NCBI GenBank assembly: GCA_038221545.1
Contig: JBBRIE010000052.1
Location: forward strand, 1 to 15,668
Source of the DNA: JBBQNY01 sp038221545
GTDB lineage: Bacteria; Pseudomonadota; Gammaproteobacteria; Xanthomonadales; Ahniellaceae
Length of the DNA stretch: 15,668 bases
Direction: 5' to 3'
Shown here: piece by piece, positions 1-7,606 of the stretch
How positions within the stretch are numbered: position 1 is the first letter of the stretch
How the letters are laid out: each line of letters opens with the position of its first letter
Made by a program: the position numbers and the translations under genes
Notes under the pieces: model-generated
Database searches by the model: none
Told to the model about the DNA's origin: nothing
What the model saw: the letters and a program-made list of their open reading frames with translations, nothing else

Positions 1-328
1 GTGTCGCGGCACCCACCGTCGGCTCCCGGTCGACGAGGGTGACGCATTGCGCGGGCCACCGGCGACGGCGCGCGCGCGCCATCCGCAGCAGCAGGCTGCC
101 ATCGCCCGCACCGAGTTCCACCAGGCGCCGCGGCGACGCCGGCTCGATGACGGCGTCGAGCGCGCGCAACAGGTGGGTCGCGTTGCCCATCAGCCGATTG
201 ACGCGACGCAGGTCGGCGCGCGCGCGCACGGCGCGCGGGTCGGCGGGCGGCAGCTCGTCGAGCAGTTCGGCCTCGACCCGGCGCGGCAAGCGGGCCACGG
301 CTGCGGTGCGGGCACGGGCGTCGCTCAC
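1..328 (-). CDS. SAM-dependent class I methyltransferase, N-terminal part (runs off left edge)
   Basis: Only the first 109 codons are present; the gene continues beyond position 1. The translation begins V/M-SDARARTAAVARLPRR. After a helical lead-in it reaches VELGAGDG at residues 70-77, which is motif I (glycine-rich SAM-binding loop) of Rossmann-fold methyltransferases. The acidic residue expected at the end of strand beta-2 is seen in TLVDREP (Asp100). The start is GTG. It overlaps the stop of the upstream type III PKS by four bases (GTGA) and is preceded by GGAGG four bases away, so translation is probably coupled. By analogy with operons in which a methyltransferase follows a type III PKS (for example srsA-srsB in Streptomyces), it may methylate the polyketide product. 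That role is inferred from position only. The substrate-binding half is outside the window, so the subfamily cannot be named. Confidence 0.8.
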   Translation of the reverse strand, partial: MSDARARTAAVARLPRRVEAELLDELPPADPRAVRARADLRRVNRLMGNATHLLRALDAVIEPASPRRLVELGAGDGSLLLRMARARRRRWPAQCVTLVDREPTVGAAT

Positions 329-1386
329 GCCACCTCCAACAGCGCCCCGTGGCAGTTGAACCCCGCGCCGAAGGCGGACATCCACCAGCGACCCGACGGT
401 GCACCATCCGCGAGCGCCGCCTGCAGCACGAAGTACACGAACGCGCTGCTGAGGTTGCCGTACTCGCGCAGCATCGCGGCGCTGTAGCGCAGGTCCGTAT
501 CGCGCAGGCCGAACTTGCCCTTGAGCGCCTGCAGCACGTCGCGGCCGCCGGCGTGCCAGATCCACACGTCGATGTCGGCAGCCGCGAGTCCGTCGAGGCC
601 GAGCGTGGCGTCGAGCACGCGCGCGGCATGTTCCGCGGCGAGCACCGGCACCGGCCGTGTCAACACGTTGCGCAGCATCCCGCCGCGCTGCTGGAAGCGC
701 AGCGCCTCGCGTTCTGCCGGATTGGTCAGCGAGCCGGCGCGCTTCCATTCCACGCGCCGCCTGGGCGAGGCGGGCGGCGCCGACGACAGCACCGCCGCGC
801 CGGCGCCGTCTCCGAAGAGGCAAGCGCTGATGAGCACGCCCGGATCGTTGTCCAGGTACATCGCCGCGCTGCTGACCTCGACGCAGATCGAGAGCACGTG
901 CCGCGCCGCACCGGCTCCGAGCAGCGCGTCGGCCATGCGCCAGTTCGGCAATGCCGCGCCGCAGCCCTGTCCGACCAGGTCGAGCGCCTGCACGTCGGAG
1001 CGCAGGCCGAGGCGTTCGATCACGTAGCTGGTGAGCCCCGGGCAGAGATAGCCTGTGCAGGTGCTGACGACGACCGCGTCGATGTCGCTCGCGTCGATGC
1101 CCGCGTCGGCGAGGGCGCGCAACGCCGCGCTGGTCGCGAGCGTGGGCGCGTGTGTGGAGAAGCGCGCGTGCAGCGTGTCCGGATCGATGCGGAAGCTCTC
1201 CGCGAGCGAATCGAGCGCGAGGTACCGCGATTCGATGCCGTTGTCGCGGGTCAGCACCGCCTGCGCGATCGCACGCGCGCGCCGGTCGAGCTTGCCGAAC
1301 CACGCCGAGGCGAGGAACGCGTCCCAGCATTCGATCTTGCTGTAGCGCCGCGCGGGATGCGCGGTACCGAGGCCATGCAGGAACAT
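325..1386 (-). CDS. type III polyketide synthase (chalcone/alkylresorcinol synthase-like)
   Basis: The product is 353 residues, normal for a bacterial type III PKS. These homodimeric enzymes extend an acyl-CoA starter with malonyl-CoA and cyclise the chain to a resorcinol, pyrone or similar ring. The catalytic triad is complete: Cys142 in LVGQGCGAALPN, His278 in IWHAGGRDVL, and Asn311 in EYGNLSSAFV. The thiolase-like features STCTGYLCPGL (108-118) and the C-terminal glycine loop AFGAGFNCHGALLEV are also visible. The ATG at 1386 is chosen because MFLHGLGTAHP matches the family N-terminus and AGGGAG lies 4 bases upstream; the reading frame stays open further upstream, but that extension is Arg/Pro/Ser-rich and not family-like. 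The gene is followed immediately by a methyltransferase (4-base overlap), which suggests a short biosynthetic operon making a methylated aromatic lipid. The exact starter and product cannot be read from the sequence. Confidence 0.93.
   Translation of the reverse strand: MFLHGLGTAHPARRYSKIECWDAFLASAWFGKLDRRARAIAQAVLTRDNGIESRYLALDSLAESFRIDPDTLHARFSTHAPTLATSAALRALADAGIDASDIDAVVVSTCTGYLCPGLTSYVIERLGLRSDVQALDLVGQGCGAALPNWRMADALLGAGAARHVLSICVEVSSAAMYLDNDPGVLISACLFGDGAGAAVLSSAPPASPRRRVEWKRAGSLTNPAEREALRFQQRGGMLRNVLTRPVPVLAAEHAARVLDATLGLDGLAAADIDVWIWHAGGRDVLQALKGKFGLRDTDLRYSAAMLREYGNLSSAFVYFVLQAALADGAPSGRWWMSAFGAGFNCHGALLEVA
333..337 (-). promoter_or_regulatory. Shine-Dalgarno site of the methyltransferase, inside the PKS 3' end
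   Basis: On the minus strand the sequence reads GGAGG, four bases, then GTG. The site lies within the last codons of the polyketide synthase. It supports GTG at 328 as the methyltransferase start and indicates translational coupling of the two genes. Confidence 0.6.
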
Positions 1387-1599
1387 CGGGCTCCCTGGTC
1401 GTTGGGCCGGTACGCGATCCGGGCGATCCGGTCGCGCGGGTCGACGCGGCACCTTATCCGCAGCTTGGCGCATGCCGGGTGAAGGCGCACGCATCCTGCC
1501 CGAGGCCCGTCGCATCCCGGAACTTGAATTGCCACATGCGCTCCGCAAGGATGCCCGCACCGGCTTCGCCTTCGAAGGCGGACCGGGGAGTCGACGTCG
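1387..1599. promoter_or_regulatory. divergent control region between type III PKS and macroglobulin
   Basis: This 213-bp region separates two divergently transcribed genes, so promoters for both should lie here. For the plus-strand gene a weak sigma-70-like pair is possible: TTGAAT (1524-1529) and AAGGAT (1547-1552) with 17-bp spacing; the -10 is poor. A hairpin-forming stretch lies at 1560-1586 (outer CCGG arms, inner CGCCTTCGAAGGCG palindrome). Its 3' arm touches GGGGAG (1585-1590), the likely ribosome binding site of the gene at 1600. No clear promoter was seen for the minus strand. No operator was recognised. Confidence 0.35.
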
Positions 1600-4500
1600 A
1601 TGGATGTGTTTCGCGAGATGTTCCGCGCGCTCGGCGCGCTGTTGGCCGGCATCTTCGGCAATATCTCGTGGCGCGCCCCCGGCTGGCTGGTCGGCGCGCG
1701 CGAATCCCTCAACGGCATGGCGGCGGCAGCGCGGCGGAATCCGCGGCGCGCGCTAGGCATCGGCTCCGCTGTGATCGTCGCGGCGGCGCTGGGCATCGCG
1801 GGTTACCGGTGGTACCAGGCGCGGCCGCGCCCGGTCGAGCCGGTGGAGATCGCCTTCAGCGTCGCGGCCCCGGCGGCGACGAATCATGCGATCGAGCCGC
1901 GCGAGGTGCATCCGCTGCGCGTGAGGTTTGAAGGGTCGGTCGCACCGATCGAACGCGTCGGCAAGGACGTCCTTGCCGGGATCCGCTCGGATCCGGCACT
2001 GGCCGGCACCTGGCATTGGGAGAGCGACAGCGAGCTCGTGTTCCGGCCCAGGGCGGACTGGCCGATCGGCGAGGAGGTCGCGATCAGTTTCGACGTGGCG
2101 CTGCTGTTCGCGCCGCAGGTGCGCATCGCAGACCACCGTTTCGAGTTCATGACGCCCGCGTTCACCGCGACCGTCGCCGAGTCCGAGTTCTACCAGGACC
2201 CGCAGGATCCGCTGCTCAAGAAAGTCATCGTGGCGTTCGCGTTCAGTCACCCGGTCGATGTCGCCGGGTTCGAGAGACGGCTCGAGATCCTGCTCAGCGA
2301 CCGGCGCGGCAAGCCGAAGCCGCGCGCGTTCACGGTCACGTACGACGAGCACAAGCTGCGCGGCTTCGTCCACTCCGAACGCCTGAGCCTGCCGCGCGAA
2401 GCGCAGGACCTCACCGTCACGCTCGCGAAGGGCGTGCAGGCGGCGCGTGGCGGGCATGGCACCGCAGCGCCCGTGGTCGCGCGCGTGCCGGTGCCGGGCC
2501 TCTACAGCCTGGCCGTGGCCGGCGCGGAACCGACCCTGGTCGACAACGCGCGCTTCGAGCCCGAGCAGGTGCTGGTGGTGAGTTTTTCGCAGTCCGTGTC
2601 GGAAGCCGAGGCGAAGCGCACGACGCATGCGTGGCTGCTGCCGTTGCAGCATCCGGATCCCGCGCGGCGCGATCGCGATCTGCCGTTCCAGTGGTCGGCG
2701 CAGGACGTGGGCGAGAACGTGCTGGCGCAAGCCGAGCGCCTGCCGCTCGAGCGGATCGCTTCCGAGCAGGAACATTCGGAGCTGCACAGCTTCAGGTACC
2801 AGGCGAACGTGGGACGCTTTGTATTCCTGCGCGTCGATCGCGGCCTCAAGTCGTTTGGCGGCTACCTCCTTGGCAAGCACGACACTCGCGTGCTGCAGGT
2901 GCCGCCGTATCCGCGCACGCTGCGATTCCTCGGTGAAGGCTCACTGCTGTCGCTCAGTGGCGAGAAGCGCGTGGCCGTGGTCGCGCGCAACCTGCCCGGC
3001 ATGCGGGTCGAGGTCGCGCGCCTGCTGCCGCGTCAGCTGCAGCACCTCGTCAGTTTCAACGAGGGCACCTATCCGCTGCCGGAACTCGGCGCGATGTCGC
3101 CCGAGCAGATCACCGAGCGCTTCGTGCAGGAAACCGGCTTCCCGGCGATCGGTCCGAGCAAAGCGCACTACGAGGGCGTGGACCTGGCCGAATACCTCGG
3201 CAAGCCGGACCGGCGCGGCGTGTTCCTGCTGCGGCTGTACGAACACGATCCCGCCAATCCGCAGGAGTGGGACGGCGAGCTGTTCGACTCGCGCCTGGTG
3301 GTGGTGACGGACCTCGGCCTGGTGCTGAAGAAATCCAGGGACGGCAGCCTCGACGTGTTCGTGCAGTCGATCGCGAACGGCGCACCCGTGGTCGGCGCGC
3401 GCGTCGACGTGCTGGGACGCAACGGCGAAACCATCGCCAGTGAATCGAGCGACACCGAAGGCCGCGTGCGCGTGGCGCCACTGCATGCGTTCAAGCGCGA
3501 GAGGTCGCCTGCGCTGATCGTGGTGAGCCGCGGCGAGGACCTTTCGTTCCTGCCGCTCGATGCGTCCGACCGCAAGCTCGATTACTCGCGCTTCGACGTC
3601 GGTGGCATCGAGAGCGCGGACGAGGACGGCGAGCTGACCGCGCACCTGTTCTCCGACCGCGGCCTTTATCGCCCCGGCGACACGTTCCACATCGGCATGA
3701 TCGTGCGCACCGCCGACTTCTCGCGTCCGCTCGATGCGCTGCCGCTGCAGGTGGACATCACGGATCCGAACGGGCTGCGCGTGGCGAGCCGCCTGCTGAC
3801 GCTCGGAGCGCAAGGCTTCGAGGAGACGAGCCACGCGACGGGCGAGAGCTCGCCGACCGGCACCTATTCGATCAATCTCTCGCTGGTCAAGCGCCCCGGC
3901 GAGACCCGCACGATCGGATCCACCACGGTCGAGGTCAAGGAATTCCTGCCCGACCGCATGAAGGCCAGCGCCTCGCTGTCGCGCAGCACGAACGAGGGCT
4001 GGATCAAGCCGGACGGACTGGGCGCGCGCGTCTCCCTGCAGAACCTTTTCGGCACGCCGGCACAGGACCGGCGCGTGCAGGCGAAGCTGACGCTGTCGCC
4101 GGTCTTCCCCGCGTTCCCGTCGCATCCCGGCTACCGTTTCTTCGATCCACGCCACGCCAGGGAACCGGTGACCGAAGACCTCGGCGAGCAGAAGACCGGC
4201 GCCGACGGCGAGGCGCTGTTCCCGCTCGAGCTCGAACGCTTCGCCAATGCGACCTATCGACTGCACTTCCTCGCCCGCGGCTTCGAGGCCGAGGGCGGGC
4301 GCAGCGTCGCAGCGGAAGTCGCAAGCATGGTCTCGCCGCTCGACCACATGGTGGGAGCAAAGGCCGACGGCGACCTCGAGTACGTCGAGCGCGCAGCCGA
4401 ACGCAGCGCCGAGTTCATCGCGATCGATCCGGATGCGCGCCGCACCGGAGTCGCCGGCCTCACCGCCGCACTGGTCGAGCGTCGCTTCGTCTCGATCCTC

Positions 4501-7440
4501 ACCAAACAGGACTCGGGCGTCTACAAGTACGAATCCCGCGCCAAGGAACTGCCGGTCTCGGACCAGCCGCTGACGATTCCCGCAGGCGGGGTGCGCCTGC
4601 CGCTCGACACCTCGAAGCCGGGCAGCTTCGCGCTCGTGGTGCGCGATGCGAACGGCGAGGAACTCAACCGCGTCGCGTACTCGGTGGCCGGCGAAGCCAA
4701 CCTGTCGCGTTCGCTCGAACGCAACGCCGAGCTCGAGCTGACGCTGTCGAAGGCCGACTACGCCGCCGGGGACGAAATCGAGGTATCGATCCGCGCGCCC
4801 TACTCCGGCACTGGCCTCATCACGATCGAACGCGAGCGCGTCTTCGCGCATGCCTGGTTCAAGGCCGACACCACGGCCTCGGTGCAGCGCATCCGCATCC
4901 CAGAAGGCTTCGAAGGCAACGGTTACATCAACGTCGAGTTCATGCGCGATCCGTCGTCGGACGAGATCTTCATGAGCCCGATGAGCTACGGCGTCGCGCC
5001 GTTCTCGGTCGACCGCCAGGCGCGCAAGGCGCCCGTGCGCGTGGTCGCGCCGACGCTGGTCAAGCCCGGCCAGAAACTGTCGATGCGGGTCGAGGTGGAC
5101 GAGCCAGCCCGCGTGGTGGTGTTCGCGGTCGACGAGGGCATCCTGCAGGTCGCGCGCTACAAGCTCGTCGATCCGCTCGAGCATTTCTTCCGCAAGCGCA
5201 GGCTCGAGGTCGAGACCAGCCAGATCCTCGACCTCATCCTGCCCGAGTTCGCCAAGCTCATGGGCATGGCCGCGCCGGGCGGCGATGCCGACGGCCTGCT
5301 GGGGCGCAACCTCAATCCGTTCCGCAAGAAGCGCGCGGCGCCCGTCGTGTACTGGTCGGGGCTCATGGATGTCGAGGCGACGAAGACGCTGGAGTGGACG
5401 GTCCCCGAGGACTTCAACGGGAGCCTGCGCATCATGGCGGTCGCGGTCACGCCCGAACGCATGGGCATCTTCGAAGGTGCGACCAGCGTGCGTGGCGATT
5501 TCGTGTTGTCGCCGAACGTGCCGGCGATGGTGGCGCCGGGTGACGAGTTCGAAGTCAGCGTCGGCGTCTCCAACAACGTGGCAGGCCTCGCGGGCACGTC
5601 ATTGCCGATCACCGTCGCGCTCGCGCCCTCGCAGCAGGTCGTTGCCGTGGGCGCGCCCACGCGAACGCTTACGCTGGCCGGGATGCGCGAAGGCGTCGCG
5701 GTGTTCCGACTCAAGGCGAAGGCCGAGCCGGGCGTCGCCGCGTTGCGTTTCACCGCCAGCAGCGGCAAGTACGCGGCCAGGCAGTCCGTGGAGATCTCCG
5801 TGCGGCCCGCGGTGCCCTACCGGACCGAGGTGGCGACCGGCGAGATCGGCAGCGGCGCGGAGATCAAGCCCTTGCGCGACATGTTCGGCGCGTTCGCGAA
5901 ACGCGAAGCCTCCGTCTCGCACGTACCGCTGGTGCTGACGCGCGGCCTGTCTGCCTACCTCACCGATTTCCCGCACGCCTGCACCGAGCAGTTGCTGAGC
6001 CAGGGAATTCCGGGCCTGGTGTTCGAGGCGCGGCCCGAGTTCGCGACCCGCGCTGACGGCACCACCCGGGCGACGCCGGCGCAGGCGTTCGAGGCGCTGC
6101 TGGCGACGCTGCGCACGCGCCAGAACGACGAAGGCGGTTTCGGCCTCTGGACCGCGACGCCGGATTCGGAGCGCTATGTGTCCGCGTACGCGATCCAGTT
6201 CCTGCTCGAGGCGAAGGAGCGCGGGCGCGCGGTGCCGGCGGACATGCTCGAGCGCGGCAACCAGTACCTCACGCAGCTCGCCGCCGACGAGAGCGACAAC
6301 TCGCTCGCGGGCCTGCGCGAACGCGCTTTCGCCGTATACCTGTTGACGCGTACCGGCCAGGTCACGTCTTCGCCGCTTGCGCTGGTGAGACAGCGCCTCG
6401 AGGAAGGGCATGCGAAGGCCTGGCGCAGCGACATCGCGGCGGCCTACGTGGCGGCGAGCTTGCGCCTGCTCAGGCAGGACCGCGAGGCAATGGCCCTTAT
6501 CCGCGGTCCGGAGGGCGTGCTCAAGCGCAAGACCACGGACGCGGCGTACGCCTACGAGCGCTACCACGACCCGGTGATCGCCGACGCGACCACGCTGTAC
6601 CTCATCGCCCGTCATTTCCCGGAACGTGCGCAGGCGCTGCCGCGCGAGGCGGTCGGCAACATCGTGCGCGCCTTGCAGCGTGGCTGGTACAACACGCTGT
6701 CGTCGGCAATGACGGTGCTCGCGCTGGATGCGTTCGCCGGCCCTGCGGGCGAGGCTGCGGGTACGGGGCTTGCGATGAGCGAAGTCCTGGCCGACGGCAA
6801 GGCGCGCGCACTTGGCGAGCTGCAGGGGCTGGTGCTGCGCGGCACCTTCAGCGGCGCCGCGCAGGCGCTGCGCTTCGGCAACGCTGCGGACCTCGATGCC
6901 TGGTACAGCGTCAGCCAGTCCGGCTTTGATCGCGCCCCGCCGACCGTCGCACGCAAGCAGGGGCTCGAGGTGTCGCGCGATTTCACCGACGCGGCCGGCA
7001 AGCCGGTCACGCGCGTCAAGCTCGGCGAGGAAATCCACGTGCGGGTGAAGATTCGCGCGACGCGCGACGAGGGCATCGACGACATCGTGATCGTCGACCT
7101 GCTGCCCGGCGGATTCGAGCCGGTGCAGGAGTTCCGCGCGCCGCCGGCGCCTGTAGAGAACAGCGACGAGTACGACGAAGAGTACGGCGGTGAGGAGCCC
7201 GCCCCGTGGCAGTCGCCCATCGGCCTCGCTTCATCAACCTGGCAGCCGCACTACGCCGACGTGCGCGACGATCGCGTGGTCATCTACGGCTACGCCGATA
7301 CGCGCGTGCAGGAGTTCGTGTATCGCATCAAGGCGACCAACGTCGGCAGCTTCGTGGTGCCGCCCGCCTACGGCGAGTCGTTGTACGACCGCACGGTGCA
7401 GGCGCAGTCGCCTGGCGGCCGCATCGAGGTGGTGCGGTGA
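1600..7440 (+). CDS. yfhM: bacterial alpha-2-macroglobulin, thioester type, membrane-anchored (YfhM-like)
   Basis: This 1946-residue protein is a bacterial alpha-2-macroglobulin, a broad protease trap that protects the periplasm. Residues 1-50 are a short, partly basic N-terminus; 51-69 (ALGIGSAVIVAAALGIAGY) form one transmembrane helix; the rest should lie in the periplasm. A string of macroglobulin beta-domains follows, including the family motif SDRGLYRPGD at 685-694. The thioester motif CTEQ is intact at 1461-1464 in FPHACTEQLLSQG. The thioester-domain motif QNDEGGFGLW and the late macroglobulin motif IVDLLPGGFEPV are present. An acidic patch (DEYDEEYGGEE) sits near the C-terminus. E. coli YfhM is shorter (about 1650 residues) and a lipoprotein; here there is no lipobox cysteine, so the anchor is the transmembrane helix. 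GGGGAG lies 9 bases before the ATG. The next gene is pbpC, the usual partner. The gene symbol is by homology. Confidence 0.95.
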   Translation: MDVFREMFRALGALLAGIFGNISWRAPGWLVGARESLNGMAAAARRNPRRALGIGSAVIVAAALGIAGYRWYQARPRPVEPVEIAFSVAAPAATNHAIEPREVHPLRVRFEGSVAPIERVGKDVLAGIRSDPALAGTWHWESDSELVFRPRADWPIGEEVAISFDVALLFAPQVRIADHRFEFMTPAFTATVAESEFYQDPQDPLLKKVIVAFAFSHPVDVAGFERRLEILLSDRRGKPKPRAFTVTYDEHKLRGFVHSERLSLPREAQDLTVTLAKGVQAARGGHGTAAPVVARVPVPGLYSLAVAGAEPTLVDNARFEPEQVLVVSFSQSVSEAEAKRTTHAWLLPLQHPDPARRDRDLPFQWSAQDVGENVLAQAERLPLERIASEQEHSELHSFRYQANVGRFVFLRVDRGLKSFGGYLLGKHDTRVLQVPPYPRTLRFLGEGSLLSLSGEKRVAVVARNLPGMRVEVARLLPRQLQHLVSFNEGTYPLPELGAMSPEQITERFVQETGFPAIGPSKAHYEGVDLAEYLGKPDRRGVFLLRLYEHDPANPQEWDGELFDSRLVVVTDLGLVLKKSRDGSLDVFVQSIANGAPVVGARVDVLGRNGETIASESSDTEGRVRVAPLHAFKRERSPALIVVSRGEDLSFLPLDASDRKLDYSRFDVGGIESADEDGELTAHLFSDRGLYRPGDTFHIGMIVRTADFSRPLDALPLQVDITDPNGLRVASRLLTLGAQGFEETSHATGESSPTGTYSINLSLVKRPGETRTIGSTTVEVKEFLPDRMKASASLSRSTNEGWIKPDGLGARVSLQNLFGTPAQDRRVQAKLTLSPVFPAFPSHPGYRFFDPRHAREPVTEDLGEQKTGADGEALFPLELERFANATYRLHFLARGFEAEGGRSVAAEVASMVSPLDHMVGAKADGDLEYVERAAERSAEFIAIDPDARRTGVAGLTAALVERRFVSILTKQDSGVYKYESRAKELPVSDQPLTIPAGGVRLPLDTSKPGSFALVVRDANGEELNRVAYSVAGEANLSRSLERNAELELTLSKADYAAGDEIEVSIRAPYSGTGLITIERERVFAHAWFKADTTASVQRIRIPEGFEGNGYINVEFMRDPSSDEIFMSPMSYGVAPFSVDRQARKAPVRVVAPTLVKPGQKLSMRVEVDEPARVVVFAVDEGILQVARYKLVDPLEHFFRKRRLEVETSQILDLILPEFAKLMGMAAPGGDADGLLGRNLNPFRKKRAAPVVYWSGLMDVEATKTLEWTVPEDFNGSLRIMAVAVTPERMGIFEGATSVRGDFVLSPNVPAMVAPGDEFEVSVGVSNNVAGLAGTSLPITVALAPSQQVVAVGAPTRTLTLAGMREGVAVFRLKAKAEPGVAALRFTASSGKYAARQSVEISVRPAVPYRTEVATGEIGSGAEIKPLRDMFGAFAKREASVSHVPLVLTRGLSAYLTDFPHACTEQLLSQGIPGLVFEARPEFATRADGTTRATPAQAFEALLATLRTRQNDEGGFGLWTATPDSERYVSAYAIQFLLEAKERGRAVPADMLERGNQYLTQLAADESDNSLAGLRERAFAVYLLTRTGQVTSSPLALVRQRLEEGHAKAWRSDIAAAYVAASLRLLRQDREAMALIRGPEGVLKRKTTDAAYAYERYHDPVIADATTLYLIARHFPERAQALPREAVGNIVRALQRGWYNTLSSAMTVLALDAFAGPAGEAAGTGLAMSEVLADGKARALGELQGLVLRGTFSGAAQALRFGNAADLDAWYSVSQSGFDRAPPTVARKQGLEVSRDFTDAAGKPVTRVKLGEEIHVRVKIRATRDEGIDDIVIVDLLPGGFEPVQEFRAPPAPVENSDEYDEEYGGEEPAPWQSPIGLASSTWQPHYADVRDDRVVIYGYADTRVQEFVYRIKATNVGSFVVPPAYGESLYDRTVQAQSPGGRIEVVR

Positions 7441-7474
7441 CGCGGCGCGGGTGCGCACCATGCGCAGTATTTTT

Positions 7475-7597
7475 CTTCTCCCCGTGAGAGCGGGGAGAAG
7501 GTGGCGCGAAGCGAAGGATGAGGGGCCGGTGCAAGGTGCGCTGAAGGCAGCCCCTCATCCGCCGGGGGTACCTTCTCCCCGTTCGCACGGGGAGAAG
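7475..7597. repeat. composite palindromic repeat (REP/BIME-like) between macroglobulin and pbpC
   Basis: The element has three nested inverted repeats, all perfect. The left hairpin is CTTCTCCCCG (7475-7484), a 6-base loop, and CGGGGAGAAG (7491-7500). The right hairpin has the same arms at 7572-7581 and 7588-7597, again with a 6-base loop. Between them GGATGAGGGGC (7516-7526) is complementary to GCCCCTCATCC (7550-7560). The whole element can therefore fold as a long stem tipped with two hairpins, or as one overall palindrome. It resembles the dispersed CTTCTCCCC/CCCTCATCC intergenic repeats that I recall from xanthomonads and other GC-rich proteobacteria; copy number cannot be judged from one window. 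It fills most of the 166-bp gap, could slow or attenuate transcription into pbpC, and ends 9 bases before the proposed pbpC start. Confidence 0.85.
7589..7597 (+). promoter_or_regulatory. probable ribosome binding site of pbpC, embedded in the repeat
   Basis: GGGGAGAAG, the 3' arm of the right hairpin of the repeat, is the best purine-rich Shine-Dalgarno-like sequence before the GTG at 7607 (about 9-12 bases away, depending on the pairing). A weaker alternative, GAAAGG at 7599-7604, is only two bases from the GTG. If the hairpin forms in mRNA the site would be sequestered, so folding could influence PBP1C synthesis. Confidence 0.4.
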
Positions 7598-7606
7598 CGA
7601 AAGGCC

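Noticed and set aside
349..1482. A 377-codon open frame on the plus strand opposite the polyketide synthase
   Set aside because: It is antisense to a gene with an intact catalytic triad; its Arg/His/Ala-rich translation has no family features and is what GC-rich codon bias produces on the opposite strand.
1387..1560. N-terminal extension of the type III PKS
   Set aside because: The frame is open, but the extra residues are Arg/Pro/Ser-rich and not family-like, while ATG at 1386 has AGGGAG at the right distance and gives a normal length.
2941..5184. A 747-codon minus-strand open frame inside the macroglobulin gene
   Set aside because: It is the antisense shadow of a well-supported gene, rich in Arg, His, Asp and Val, with no start signals or recognisable domain.
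7469..7500. Intrinsic terminator after the macroglobulin gene
   Set aside because: The T-run (TTTTT) precedes the hairpin instead of following it on the plus strand, and gives an A-run on the minus strand, so neither direction fits. The hairpin is better explained as part of the composite repeat.
7190..7606. Longer pbpC starting within the macroglobulin gene or at ATG 7460
   Set aside because: It would require translating the out-of-frame macroglobulin end and the palindromic repeat. GTG 7607 gives the standard short N-terminus and signal anchor of PBP1C.
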